Shown: positions 12,154 through 25,272, counted from the stretch's first letter. The stretch is 64,000 nucleotides of DNA from Antedon bifida (GCA_963402885.1 OY727096.1:13125820-13189819); one strand, 5' to 3'. The notes: generated by a model from the sequence alone, not told the origin. Translations and numbers: made by a program.

Positions 12154-15100
12154 TAATGCGATTTGAAGCTATTCTAAGCACTTTGGTGTTTTTATGTTGA
12201 CAAGTTTTTTCGAAAATCACAAAATGGTCTAAAACGTCTCCAAATGCGATTTGAAGCTATTCTGTACACTTTGATGTTTTTATGTTAACAAGTTTTTTCG
12301 AAAATCACAAAATGGTCTAAAACGTCTCCAAATGCGATTTGAAGCTATTCTAAGCACTTTGGTGTTTTTATGTTAACAAGTTTTTTCGAAAATCACAAAA
12401 TGGTCTAAAATGTCTCCAAATGCGATTTGAAGCTATTCTTAGCACGTTAGTGTTTTTATGTTAACAAGTTTTTTCGAAAATCACAAAATGGTCTAAAACG
12501 TCTCCAAATGCGATTTGAAGCTATTCTGTACACTTTGATGTTTTGTGTGAAAAATTTTTGTCGAAATGCTCAAAATGGTCTAAAACGTTTTTAAATACGA
12601 TATTAAGCTATTTTGTGCTCTTTGATGTTTTTGTGTGAAAAGTTTTATCGAAATGCTCAAAATGGTCTAAAACGGTTTCTAATGTGATTTTAAGCACTTT
12701 TATGTTTTTGTGTAACCAATTTTTTTTCGAAAATCACAAAATGGTCTAAAACGTCTCCAAATGCGATTTGAAGCTATTTCGTGCTCTTTGATGTTTTTGT
12801 GTGAAAAATTTTATCGATATGCTCAAAATGGTGTAAAACGGTTTCTAATGTGATTTTAAGCACTTTTATATTTTTGTGTAACAAAGTTCTTTCGAAAATC
12901 ACAAAATGGTCTAAAACGTCTCCAAATGCGATTTGAAGCTATTCTGTACACTTTGGTGTTTATATGTTAACAAGTGTTTTCGAAAATCACAAAATGGTCT
13001 AAAATGTCTCAAAATGCGATTTAAAGCTATTCTAAGCACTTTGGTGTTTTTGTGTAACCAAGTTTTTTCGAAAATCACAAAATGGTCTAAAATGTCTCAA
13101 AATGCGATTTGAAGCTATTCTAAGCACTTTGGTGTTTTTATGTTAACAAGTTTTTTTCGAAAATGACAAAATGGTCTAAAACGTCTCCAAATGCGATTTG
13201 AAGCTATTCTGTACACTTTGATGTTTTTATGTTAACAAGTTTTTTCGAAAATCACAAAATGGTCTAAAACGTCTCCAAATGCGATTTGAAGCTATTCTAA
13301 GCACTTTGGTGTTTTTATGTTAACAAGTTTTTTCGAAAATCACAAAATGGTCTAAAATGTCTCCAAATGCGATTTGAAGCTATTCTTAGCACGTTAGTGT
13401 TTTTATGTTAACAAGTTTTTTCGAAAATCACAAAATGGTCTAAAACGTCTCCAAATGCGATTTGAAGCTATTCTGTACACTTTGATGTTTTGTGTGAAAA
13501 ATTTTTGTCGAAATGCTCAAAATGGTCTAAAACGTTTTTAAATACGATATTAAGCTATTTTGTGCTCTTTGATGTTTTTGTGTGAAAAGTTTTATCGAAA
13601 TGCTCAAAATGGTCTAAAACGGTTTTTAATGTGATTTTAAGCACTTTTATGTTTTTGTGTAACCAATTTTTTTCGAAAATCACAAAATGGTCTAAAACGT
13701 CTCCAAATGCGATTTGAAGCTATTCTAAGCACTTTGGTGTTTTTATGTTAACAAGTTTTTTCGAAAATCACAAAATGGTCTAAAACGTCTCCAAATGCGA
13801 TTTGAAGCTATTTTGTGCTCTTTGATGTTTTTGTGTGAAAATTTTTATCGATATGCTCAAAATGGTGTAAAACGGTTTCTAATGTGATTTTAAGCACTTT
13901 TATATTTTTGTGTAACCAAGTTCTTTCGAAAATCACAAAATGGTCTAAAACGTCTCCAAATGCGATTTGAAGCTATTCTGTACACTTTGATGTTCTTATG
14001 TTAACAAGTGTTTTCGAAAATCACAAAATGGTCTAAAACGTCTCCAAATGCGATTTGAAGCTATTCTAAGCTCTTTGGTGTTTTTATGTTAACAAGTTTT
14101 TTCGAAAATCACAAAATGGTCTAAAACGTCTCCAAATGCGATTTGAAGCTATTCTGTACACTTTGATGTTTTGTGTGAAAAATTTTTGTCGAAATGCTCA
14201 AAATGGTCTAAAACGTTTTTAAATACGATATCAAGCTATTTTGTGCTCTTTGATGTTTTTGTGTGAAAAGTTTTATCGAAATGCTCAAAGTGGTCTAAAA
14301 CAGTTTCTAATGTGATTTTAAGCACTTTTATGTTTTTGTGTAACCAAGTTTTTTCGAAAATCACAAAATGGTCTAAAACGTCTCCAAATGCGATTTGAAG
14401 CTATTCTAAGCACTTTGGTGTTTTTATGTTAACAAGTTTTTTCGAAAATCACAAAATGGTCTAAAACGTCTCCAAATGCGATTTGAAGCTATTTTGTGGT
14501 CTTTGATGTTTTTGTGTGAAAAGTTTTATCGAAATGCTCAAAATGGTATAAAACGGTTTCTAATGTGATTTTAAGCACTTTTATGTTTTTGTGTAACCAA
14601 GTTTTTTCGAAAATCCCAAAATGGTCTAAAACGTCTCCAAATGCGATTTGAAGCTATTCTAAGCACTTTGGTGTTTTTATGTTAATAAGTTTTTTCGAAA
14701 ATCACAAAATGGTCTAAAACGTCTCCAAATGCGATTTATAGAGCTTTATCGAAATGCTCAAAATGGTCTCAAACGGTTTCTAATGTGATTTTAAGCACTT
14801 TTATGTTTTTGTGTAACCAAGTTTTTTCGAAAATCACAAAATGGTCAAAAACGTCTCCAAATGCGATTTGAAGCTATTCTGTACACTTTGATGTTTTGTG
14901 TAAAAAAGTTTTGTCGAAATGCTCAAAATGGTCTAAGACGTTTTTAAATACGATATTAAGCTATTTTGTGCTCTTTGATGTTTTTGTGTGAAAAGTTTTA
15001 TCGAAATGCTCAAAATGGTCTAAAACGGTTTATAATGTGATTTTAAACATTTTTATGTTTTTATGTTAACAAGTTTTTTCGAAATTCACAAAATGGTCTA

Positions 15101-17125
15101 AAACGTCTCCAAATGCGATTTGAAGCTATTCTTAGCACTTTGGTGTTTTTATGTTAATAATTTTTTTCGAAAATCACAAAATGGTCTAAAACGTCTCCAA
15201 ATGCGATTTGAAGCTATTCTGTACACTTTGGTGTTTATATGTTAACATGTTTTTTCGAAAATCTCAAAATGGTCTAAAACGTCTCCAAATGCGATTTGAA
15301 GCTATTCTTAGCACTTTGGTGTTTTTATGTTTTAACAATTTTTTTCGAAAATCACAAAATAGTCTAAAACGTCTCCAAATGCGATTTGAAGCTATTCTTA
15401 GCACTTTGGTGTTTTTATGTTAACAAGTTTTTTCGAAAATCACAAAATAGTCTAAAACGTCTCCAAATGCGATTTGAAGCTATTCTAAGCACTTTGGTGT
15501 TTTTATGTTAATAAGTTTTTTCGAAAATCACAAAATGGTCTAAAATGTCTCTAAATGCGATTTGAAGCTATTTTTAGCCCTTTGGTGTTTTTATGTTAAC
15601 AAGTTTTTTCGAAAATCACAAAATCGTCTAAAACGTCTCCAAATGCGATTTGAAGCTATTCTGTACACTTTGATGTTTTTATTTTAACAAGTTTTTCGAA
15701 AATCACAAAATGGTCTAAAACGTCTCCAAATGCGATTTAAAGCTATTCTTTGCACTTTGGTGTTTTTATGTTAACAAGTTTTTTCGAAAATCACAAAATG
15801 GTCTAAAACGTCTCCAAATGCGATTTGAAGCTATTCTTAGCACTTTGGTGTTTTTATGTTTTAACAATTTTTTTCGAAAATCACAAAATAGTCTAAAACG
15901 TCTCCAAATGCGATTTGAAGCTATTCTTAGCACTTTAGTGTTTTTATGTTAACAAGTTTTTTCGAAAATCACAAAATGGTCTAAAACGTCTCCAAATGCG
16001 ATTTGAAGCTATTCTAAGCACTTTGGTGTTTTTATGTTAACAAGTTTTTTCGAAAATCACAAAATGGTCTAAAATGTCTCCAAATGCGATTTGAAGCTAT
16101 TCTTAGCACTTTGGTGTTTTTATGTTAACAAGTTTTTTCGAAAATCACACAATCGTCTAAAACGTCTCCAAATGCGATTTGAAGCTATTCTGTACACTTT
16201 GATGTTTTTATTTTAACAAGTTTTTTCGAAAATCACAAAATGGTCTAAAACGTCTCAAAATGGGATTTGAAGCTATTCTAAGCACTTTGGTGTTTTTATG
16301 TTAACAAGTTTTGTCGAAAATCACAAAATGGTCTAAAACGTCTCCAAATACGATTTGAAGCTATTCTGTACACTTTGGTGTTTTTATGTTAACAAGTTTT
16401 TCGAAAATCACAAAATGGTCTAAAACGTCTCCAAATGCGATTTAAAGCTATTCTTAGCAATTTGGTGTTTTTATGTTAACAAGTTTTTTCGAAAATCACA
16501 AAATGGTCTAAAACGTCTCCAAATGCGATTTGAAGCTATTCTTAGCACTTTGGTGTTTTTATGTTTTAACAATTTTTTTCGAAGATCACAAAATAGTCTA
16601 AAACGTCTCCAAATGCGATTTGAAGCTATTCTTAGCACTTTGGTGTTTTTATGTTAACAAGTTTTTTCGAATATCACAAAATGGTCAAAAACGTCTCCAA
16701 ATGCGATTTGAAGCTATTCTGTACACTTTGATGTTTTGTGTGAAAAAGTTTTGTCGAAATGCTCAAAATGGTCTAAGACGTTTTTAAATACGATATTAAG
16801 CTATTTTGTGCTCTTTGATGTTTTTGTGTGAAAAGTTTTACCGAAATGCTCAAAATGGTCTAAAACGGTTTATAATGTGATTTTAAGCGCTTTGATGTTT
16901 TTGTGTAACCAAGTTTTTTCGAAAATCACAAAATGGTCTAAAATGTCTCCAAATGCGATTTGAAGCTATTCTTAGCACTTTGGTGTTTTTATGTTAACAA
17001 GTTTTTTCGAAAATCACAAAATGGTCTAAAACGTCTCCAAATGCGATTTGAAGCTATTCTGTACACTTTGATGTTTTGTGTGAAAATTTTTTGTCGAAAT
17101 GCTCAAAATGGTCTAAAACGTTTTT

Positions 17126-17214
17126 AGTCGCGTGGACGCGACTCTATAGTTCACTATGTCGGTCGGTCTGGTATCACTATGCTTAGCACGCGACTTATGG
17201 CTGTTGGCCTTGTT
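17126..17214. other. 89-bp foreign insertion in the satellite
   Basis: The satellite word CGTTTTT breaks at 17125 and resumes as AAATACGATATT at 17215. Between them is 89 bp with no similarity to the array and visibly higher GC. It opens with a hairpin, AGTCGCGT-GG-ACGCGACT, and contains a second CGCGACT near its end. It may be a tiny mobile or transposon-derived sequence. No clear target duplication is visible. Confidence 0.7.
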
Positions 17215-17597
17215 AAATACGATATTAAGTTATTTTGTGCTCTTTGATGTTTTTATGTGAAAAGATTTATCGAAATGCTCAAAATGGTCTAAAACGGTTT
17301 CTAATGTGATTTTAAGCACTTTGATGTTTTTGTGTAACCAAGTTTTTTCGAAAATCACAAAATGGTCTAAAACGTCTCCAAATGCGATTTGAAGATATTA
17401 GCACTTTGGTGTTTTTATGTTAACACGTTTTTACGAAAATCACAAAATGGTCTAAAACGTCTCCAAATGCGTTTTGAAGCTATTCTTAGCACTTTGGTGT
17501 TTTTTTATGTTAACAAGTTTTTTCGAAAATCACAAAATGGTCTAAAACGTCTCCAAATGCGATTTGAAGCTATTCTGTACAGTTTGATGTTTTGTGT

Positions 17598-18300
17598 GAA
17601 ACATCGATATCTCGTACATAAAAGCACATGTCATTTTAACCAAAAATAATAAATGGAATTTAACTTTAATTTAAATAGGCCTAGCGTTGATAAACAAACG
17701 TAATATTGGTTAAAACACTACAGAATATCAACCTTTATTCAATGTTTATTCATTTTAATAAAAAATGTCAACTGGATTTCAACGTTAAATTAACGTTAAA
17801 ATAACACTGATAAACAAACATAATAGTTGGTTAAAAACACTACATAATTTCAACCTTTTTTCAACGTTGAAAAACTATTGTCATTTTAACCAAACTTGTC
17901 AGCAGGATTTCAACGTTAAAATAACGTTAAAATAACATTGTTAAACAAACGTAGTACACTAATTGGTTAAAAATACTACATACTTTCAACCCTTTTTCAA
18001 CGTTGAAACCATGTTGTCATCTTAACAAAAATTGTCAATTGGATTTCAACGTTAAATTAACGTTAAAATAACACTGATAAACAAACATAATAGTTGGTTA
18101 AAAACACTACATAACTTCAACCTTTTTTCAACGTTGAAACAATATTGTCATTTTAACCAAACTTGTCAACAGGATTTCAACGTTAAATTAACGTTAAAAT
18201 AACATTGTTAAACAAACATAATAATTGGTTAACATCATTTCAACACATCAACTAAATTTTAACGTTGATTCAACGTTGGAATTATGTTCTGTGCCCACTG
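17598..18300. repeat. AACGTT-rich tandem array, unit about 130 bp
   Basis: About five imperfect units. GGTTAAAAA markers lie at 17829, 17964 and 18096, spacings of 135 and 132 bp. Each unit carries TTCAACGTTGAAA and TTTCAACGTTAA words. The array ends in TGTGCCCACTGGG at about 18290-18301, the same terminus that closes the array ending at 31497. This suggests the array is part of a mobile or tandem-bearing element family. Confidence 0.85.
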
Positions 18301-18379
18301 GGATATATTTTGTTAGAGTTTAATGAGCATGGCGAGGTATGAAATAAAATGTTATCCCAAGGTATATCATAAAATTAAA

Positions 18380-19680
18380 AGTTTCTGATATCAGAATTAT
18401 ATCATTGTATTATATCATTAGTATATGAGAAGTTTCTGATATTTAGACTGATATCTAAATTGTATTATGTATATGATATCATTGTGTGAGAGGTTGCCGA
18501 TATCAAACTGATATCTGAGTGTTATCATATTGTATGATCTCATTTGTATTAAGAAGTTGCCGATATCAGACTGGTATCTGAGTTATATCATATTGTATGA
18601 TATCATTTGTGTAAGAAGTTGCCGATATCAGACTGATATCTTAGTTATATCATATTGTATGATATAATTGTGTAAGAAGTTGCCGATATCAGACTGATAT
18701 CTTAGTTATATCATATTGTATGATATCATTGTGTGAGAGGTTGCCGATATCAGACTGATATCTAAGTTATATCATATTGTATGATATCATTAGTGTGAGA
18801 AGTTGCCGATATCAGACTGATATCTATCAGATTGTATGATATCATTGTGTAAGAAGTTGCCGATATCAGACTGATATCTTAGTTATATCATAAGTATGAT
18901 ATCATTTGTATAAGAAGTTGCCGATATCAGACTCATATCTAAGTTATATCATAAGTATGATATCATTTGTGTAAGAAGTTGCCGATATCAGACTGATATC
19001 TTAGTTATATCATAAGTATGATATAATTTGTGTAAGAAGTTGCCGATATCAGACTGATATCTTAGTTATATCATAAGTATGATATAATTTGTGTAAGAAG
19101 TTGCCGATATCAGACTGATATCTTATAGTTATATCATATTGTATGATATCATTTGTGTAAGAAGTTGCCGATATCAGACTGATATCTTAGTTATATCATA
19201 TTGTATGATATAACTGTGTGAGAGGTTGCCGATATTAGACTGATATCTGAGTTATATCATAATGTATGATATCATTTGTGTGAGAAGTTGCCGGTATCAG
19301 ACTGATATCTGAGTTATATCATATTGTATGATATCAAAGTGTAAGAAGTTTCTTATATCAGACTGATATCTGAGTTTTACCATATGTATGACATCAAAGT
19401 GTGATAAGTTTCTTATATCAGACTGATATCTGAGTTTTACCATATTGTATGACATCAAAGTGTGATAAGTTTCTTATATCAGACTGATATCTGAGTTTTA
19501 CCATATTGTATGACATCAAAGTGTGATAAGTTTCTGATATCAGAATGATATCTCAATTATATCATATTGTTTGATATCATTAGTGTGAGAATTTTTTGAT
19601 ATCAGACTGATATCTTAATTGTATCACATGTACGATATCAGTCATGTGAGATGTTTCTGATATCATAGTGATATGTGGTT
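18380..19680. repeat. 61-62-bp dyad satellite (GATATC type)
   Basis: About 20 tandem monomers. Each contains two separate palindromes: GATATCAG-A-CTGATATC and ATATCATA-TTG-TATGATAT, joined by TTAGTT and by the AAGTTGCC segment. The period was read from GTTGCCGATATC words at 18556 and 18618. Spacers drift while the two dyads are largely kept. The array abuts the BEL/Pao remnant directly on its right. Confidence 0.92.
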
Positions 19681-19719
19681 TATATCAGGGGACAGTTAAC
19701 GCAGTACGCTCAAATCATA

Positions 19720-20670
19720 ATATTGGATTGTTGGCTTAACTGCCACAGTGTCATCGGACATCCACAAGTGCATAATCTGCAGGAAACTAAAGAGGAAAGA
19801 AAAATGAGCAACTTACCAACATTCAGAGTTAACCCATCTCCACCATTTGCATACTGTGCAATAGACTGTTTTGGACCATTCCTTGTTATGGAGGGCCGTA
19901 GAGAACTGAAGAAATATGGTGTGATGTTCACATGTATGAGTTCGAGAGCCGTCCACATTGAAATGATCGACGATGACGACTGATGCTTTTAGTAATGAAC
20001 TCAGGTGCATGCTAGCTATTAGAGGTCAAGTTCAGCAAATATTTTTCGATCAAGGCAGCAACTTCATGGGTGCTAACGAATTGGCAAAATGTATGACACA
20101 GGTAAAGGACGAGAACCAATATAAATTCGTGTTTAATACTCCTTCAGCCAGCCATATGAATTGAGTAGTCGAAAGACAGATTAGAAACCTAAAGAATGTA
20201 TTAAATGCAATTCTACTCCAGCACAAAAAAAGACTTGATACTTCATCTCTATGAACCTTCTTTTACGAGAGCATGGCGATTGTAAACAACCGACCGCTTT
20301 CGGTGGAAAACATAAATGACCCAAATGGACCCGAACACTCACTAACACTCCTAACCACTTGTTAACCATGAAGTCAGAACCTTACCTACCTCCTGCTGGG
20401 GAATTTGTTAAAGAAGACATTTATGCTCGTAAGATGGCGACAAGTCCAGCGGCTAGCTAACGAATTCTGGTCTCGATAGAAGCAAGAATATTTACAGACC
20501 CTTCAAGTGAGAAACAAATGGAATATGACAAAACGAAACTTTCAAGTTGGAGACATTGTTATATTGAAAGAAGAGGACCTCGTGAGAGGACATTTGAAAT
20601 TAGCACGTGTGATTGAAACTATTCCCAGCGAGGACAATTTAATTAGGAAGGTCAAGCTGATGTTAGCCGA
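19720..20670 (+). pseudogene. Decayed BEL/Pao retrotransposon integrase
   Basis: Conceptual translation in shifting frames matches the core and C-terminal part of a BEL/Pao integrase. In order: PPFAYCAIDCFGPF with the first catalytic Asp (frame 19675-19983), YGVMFTCMSSRAVHIEM, then FFDQGSNFMGANELA with the second Asp and PSASHMN (frame 19973-20164), VVERQIRNLKNVL with the catalytic Glu, a remnant of the NNRPL block near 20290, LTMKSEPYLPP, and a C-terminal FQVGDIVILKEEDLVRG (frame 20507 onwards). Integrase inserts retroelement cDNA into the genome. At least one frame change near 19980, a stop after PSASHMN and later stops make it non-functional. The RT, protease, gag and LTRs are not present in the window, so this is a truncated relic. 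Confidence 0.85.
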
Positions 20671-21207
20671 TCCTCATCAATGTATAATTTCAATTTCTGG
20701 GGATCTAGCAGCTCTATTTTCAAAATGTTCTTACAGATCAGCCTATGCTCTGCCCGTAGGTACGTTTTATTTCGTATATATACGTTCGTATATTTTCTAT
20801 GATACTTATATTATATTATATATAATATTTTTTAAAATTGAAAGAATGGATTTAAACATAATCATCGCATCGGGCCTCATATCGTTCAAGCTTGTGATCT
20901 CCGGAAAGGGATTAGTCCATTTTTTCAAAATAAATCAATTAAAATAGTTAAAATCAAATATTGATTGATCCCGCGTGCGTACTACGCGTTTTGATGATAT
21001 ATTAAATTTTTAATTGCGCTAGTAATGAATTATTTGAGGTCACAATGGAGGTCGCAGTTTCAGCCAATCATAACAATTATCTTGTAGTCTTCAGGCCAAC
21101 CATCCAATCAGATTCGATTACACACCTGGCTCGATCAATAATCATGTAAACAAACCCGAAACGCTACCCTTTCGTACGTGTAAAATTATAAAAATAGTCG
21201 GTTAAAT
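20671..21207. promoter_or_regulatory. Intergenic region with promoter-like motifs
   Basis: No gene is seen. Two CCAAT words (AGCCAATCATAAC near 21063 and ATCCAATCAGATTCG near 21105) lie upstream of the ATG at 21208, and TTATAAAAATAG occurs about 20 bp before it. These words are common by chance in AT-rich DNA, so promoter function is only suggested. Confidence 0.25.
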
Positions 21208-21526
21208 ATGTCATCGCTAAAACAGATATGCTATTGTCACAATTTATCTGTTTCTGGAGATATAAAGCCCTTCACAGAAGCAACATGGAATACATTTGTA
21301 AAATGTGCTAAGATTTGGAGTGATTTGAGCGGCAACCAAGCCGATATTGCTCGGATATTTCTGGCTGCTAATCCTGCTGATGGATGATGATGCTACTGTT
21401 AAAGCCGGGGCCAATAATGCCAGAACGAAGATGCTGGCTGCCATAAAAATTAATGCTACCAGTACTGACAGTACGAAGCAAAAACGGACAATTGTTGCCA
21501 AAGAGAAAATTGTATCTATTGAAGGT
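21208..21526 (+). pseudogene. Possible first exon, frame-broken, unknown family
   Basis: From ATG at 21208 a 59-codon frame reads with a balanced, protein-like composition (CYCHNLSVSGDIKPFTEATW, then WSDLSGNQADIARIF). It ends in tandem TGA codons at the GATGGATGATGATG run. The next frame continues with DDDATVKAGANNARTKMLA and further codons up to a potential splice donor, ATTGAAG|GTAGGA near 21526. The simplest reading is an exon broken by a small indel in the GAT repeat, or two overlapping accidental frames. The protein is not recognised. CCAAT words upstream are the only other support. Confidence 0.25.
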
Positions 21527-21569
21527 AGGACTATGATTTATATTTTTTTTCTGAGGAATTATTAAACAA

Positions 21570-23338
21570 CCTATCCGTCGCCTCGGGCTAGCCTATTTTC
21601 AGGCGGCGGCACCAGTTAATAATTCATGATTTTCTACGAATGAAGCGCCAAACAAAATGGATTAAAATTTGAGTTTACTGCATAATTCCATAACTTATAA
21701 ATAAGCCAATAACTTAATAAAATGAATGACTCTAAGACAATAAATTATTATGTTATTATTAGCCTACTTTGATTTGTTATTGTAATGTATACTGTATTTT
21801 GGGTCTCACATGTGTTTGCTATCTGCAAACATATTTTATTTAAAGAATAATATAGCTTGGAGGTAATTAAAAACACTGTAAGCTGTGAAATAACTGTAAT
21901 TATTGATGTTTGATGTTGTGTGTGTTATGCTGGTGTACTTTAAATAATAATCTTGGTTACAAAATGTACTGTTATTAATGATAACACATTTATTGCTGAT
22001 TATTACATAATTTTTCCAATAATTGTAATGATAACAATAAGTGTGCATAGAATTGCGAACACTATTTACAGAATTGTGTTTACTTTCCGTTACATAAACA
22101 GTGCCTGAAGAGTCTAGACAACAATGAAGATGATGAATGTGATACATTTGAGACAGAAGAGCATTTCTGAGAGACATTTACCTAATTTTCACCTCGAACA
22201 TTTTTGCTAAGCCCTGCCCCCTTTTCTGGCTAATTAATTGGGAGTTATGTGTGACGTACGTACAATGGAACATGCGCATGTATAGATAACTCCAAAAAGA
22301 TCTTTTACTAACTGACTTACTTGACTTAAAGCTTCTTGGCTCACAATTCCATATTTGGTCATACAATACAAGACCTATTTTGCATAATGTCTTTATGCGA
22401 AGATTCTACCTTTTTTTAGTTGATTAGATGATTTCATACTGTAAAAGAAGAAGCATTGTTGTCGTATGTACAACGTCTAAGAATATTGACCTCCTCGAAA
22501 AAAAATGTAAAAGAAATTACTACGGAAATTGTAGCAAATTAATTTTAGACTTTCGGAAAAAATTTGTCTTCTATTTAATGAAAAGGCTTCAAATATAAAT
22601 TCTGTTGTATTGGGGCAATTTATTTAAATAATTTTGTAAATACTGCGTAAAAAAATGAGATAAGAATGATCAAATTGTTTATTATTCTCTTTATTTGTAG
22701 TTACAGTACCTCATTTTAATATTCTATCTGAAATTATTCAATGGATCTTCTGGCATTACTAATTTTAGTAACATTATATTGTGAAACTATTGTAACATTG
22801 TGTACAGTGAATATTAGTGTACCGTATGAGGCTGAATACAAATATATAGATCACATTGTTTTATAAGTTAGTCTTTTTGAAAAAAATATTGGTAGACTAT
22901 CCAGAAAAACATTGTAAAATTGTTTATCGTTTTTAATACTTGTGTTATTGTAAAAAAGAAAGAAAAAGCATCTATGAAACATTGTAGAAATATTGAAATA
23001 ATTCATGTCGATTGCATGTCAGTGTAAATACTGTTTGTTGTCTACTGCATTAATATTAAAAAAGATTTTAGAAATAAAATTAGGACAAACCAACATTAAG
23101 CCTCGTTCATTAGCCTTATTTATTAATACTTGTACAGTGTAAATGTATTGGCTACTGTTTTTATCAAAATGATGAAGTTGATATTGATTAAGCTGGCAGT
23201 CAATTTTTATATTGGAATCATCTATTATCAACATTGTTCAGCAAAAAACGCTTATACAGTCCATCTGATACAGCAACTTGCAATTAAAATTGCAATTTAC
23301 GTCAACAGAGGGCGCTATTTCTTATGTATTTCTGGGTA
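21570..23338. other. Unannotated AT-rich region
   Basis: No gene, repeat array or transposon terminus is recognised. Short open frames here lack codon bias, conserved motifs or splice context. Confidence 0.5.
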
Positions 23339-25272
23339 GTAACAAAGTGCGAGGCATGCGCGGCAAGTCACAAATTTATTATTATTTAGGCATCGTTTTA
23401 CCATCATCAAAAAATGCGAGGCATCATTTTATCATTTCTCAAAATTGCGAGGCAGGAAATCACCGAAATTGAAGTAGTCTAGGCCTAGGCCCGCTAGCGT
23501 AATTTTTTTTCCAGGACGAACGTGGGCAGAAATCATGAATAATTCATGATTAATTATGACATAATAGGGAACATTATAGAGGGCGCTATATAAGCATGCA
23601 GAGCAGAGCCATATATATAAAGAGTTACGACATTGGATTATAGTCACGTGATATGCAGATCAATTTGTGTCAAACTTGTCTCCGTTAATGCATGTAAAGC
23701 ATAGGAGCAAGAAAATACTTTAAACTTTTTCTTATATTTAAAAAAATGTAATTGCACATTTTACGGTGAAATATCGATGTGCACAGCGTACAGAAGTACT
23801 TGCGGCAAAGAATATTGCGCGCGCGTGCGGTAGTACATTATAAAGTTCGATTGATTGATTTTGGAACGAAACATCCCATAACTACGTCCTATTAATAACA
23901 ATTATGTAATATTTTCAATTCATAATGCATGCTTTGATGACTAATAAAATAATAAAGTGTCGTGGATATATTTGTTAATATATTGAATAGGGTATGAACA
24001 ATATTAAAATAATAAAGGCAAATTATTACAAATGAAATGATGAACGAGTCTCTGAAAGTTTGTGTCAAAAACACACAGAGAGCCATATACTGTATAAAAA
24101 GAGGGGTGAATTTGTGTGTTTTTTGTATTGGTTCATGCTTTTATGTATCCTGACTTGCATGTAGGCCCTAGCATTTATTCTTTTGTTATTATAGACACAA
24201 TATATATATGTTACCAAATTAATACCATTAATAAAATTAATTACTAAAATAAAAACGGAATATAAGCGTTATTTCATAGACAAAAAAATCTAAAAATAAT
24301 GCATGAACTATAGGAAAACGCTATACAAAAGAGACGCGCGCGCCCTCAGCGTGCGAATTCTTTGACACAAAAATGGCTTCTAATTTTCAATGTCGTAACT
24401 CTTTATATATATGGCTCTGATGCAGAGAGATTAAATAATTAGTGTAAACAGTGATTGCCAACCGAAATGTTTGGTCTAGTGGTAAAGGCTTTAACCTATT
24501 ACGCTGGAGCCCTCGGTTCGAGGTCTTTCATGAACATGTTTTTTTTAATAATTGAGAGAGATTATTTAGAGGGTTAGGTTTAGTATATTTAGGAAGTAGA
24601 TCAGCTATCTTCCAATTCTTTATAATAGAAAATAATTAAGGTAATGAATTATTCATGATTTCTGCCCACGTTCGTCCTGGAAAAACAAAATACGCGGCCC
24701 GCTAGTAGGCTAGTTCCCTTTTGCACCTGCCTTGTATTTTAACTCGAAATTTGTTAACCATGCTTTATCGTGAATACCACACCTTAGAATTAGTAGGCCT
24801 ACTTTAATGAAGAATAAATCCATTAAATTGGTGATTTTACAGACGTTTTTCTCGCATCACTGTTCGAGAATTTCGCACACTCAATGTTCAATATTTTGGT
24901 TTCTATGGAACGTCAAAAGAGCAAAATTAATTAGAGGGCTAAAAACTCTGTGGAATCTATATATTTAACGCATTATTTGGTGAAGATTTTGTAAGTCAGT
25001 AAGGAAAAATGTTACTGTTGATACTGTACACGGTTTCGTTAACCTTTTAAAGAATAAAATAGAACAATTCATCATAATATCCTTAGTAGGATGTCTAGGT
25101 CTAGGCTATAGTCAGGTTCCTCATGTATGAAAATAGGGGTTCCGTAGGATTTTAATGCCCAAAGTGAGATTTCACTTGATTTCACTTTATTATGGTGCTA
25201 GGATACCAAAAATGTTAGGTAACAAATTTTCACGATCCAGTAACCATGGTAACGGCCCCAATTTCAAAATGA
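23339..25272. repeat. Left arm (outer part) of the 12.4-kb inverted repeat
   Basis: It contains GCGAGGCA-rich words at 23347-23460, then the MITE at 23497-24695, then sequence from 24705 to 25272 matching the reverse complement of 34165-34730. The match includes CCATGGTAACGGCCCCAATT at the inner edge (right arm: CCATGGTTACGGGATCG on the opposite strand). Arm identity looks moderate, with many substitutions and small indels, so the duplication is not very recent. Confidence 0.8.
23497..24695. mobile_element. MITE with 9-bp target duplication (Mutator-like)
   Basis: The inverted ends are GCGTAATTTTTTTTCCAGG at the left and CCTGGAAAAACAAAATACGC at the right. The match continues inward through ACGAACGTGGGCAGAAATCA and AATAATTCAT. 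The element is flanked by GGCCCGCTA at 23488-23496 and 24696-24704. Further inverted similarity lies inside (GAGCCATATATATAAAGAG near 23606 against CTCTTTATATATATGGCTC near 24400). It has no coding capacity. A 9-bp duplication with long inverted ends is typical of Mutator-like elements. The element is absent from the matching place in the right arm. Confidence 0.85.

Larger units (their letters stand above)
2545..17597. repeat. 88-bp satellite, main block
   Basis: Continues the same 88-bp satellite for 15 kb with several monomer variants. Examples are those ending CTAAGCACTTTGGTG, those ending CTGTACACTTTGATG, and a longer-diverged class with TTTTAAATACGATATTAAGC. The variants recur in a mixed higher-order order rather than at random. 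Local homogenised runs occur, for example a run of nearly identical monomers around 8.9-9.3 kb. Open frames at 4838-5074, 6058-6261, 15208-15423 and 17389-17649 are satellite translations with no coding signature. Confidence 0.95.

Noticed and set aside
15208..15423. Open frames with repeated FFRKSQNGLKRLQMRFEAIL in the satellite (also 4838-5074, 6058-6261, 17389-17649)
   Set aside because: They are translations of the 88-bp satellite; the period is not a multiple of three, the frames are broken at random, and every base is explained by the array.
19710..20369. Minus-strand frames over the BEL/Pao remnant
   Set aside because: Antisense shadows of the integrase relic.
23019..24086. Small open frames at 23.0-24.1 kb
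   Set aside because: Short, AT-rich, partly inside the MITE, without codon bias or motifs.
24469..24537. tRNA-like segment (A-box-like TGGTCTAGTGG and B-box-like GGTTCGAGGTC)
   Set aside because: Acceptor and T stems do not pair when the boxes are placed at standard positions. It may be a SINE head or chance; it lies inside a MITE.
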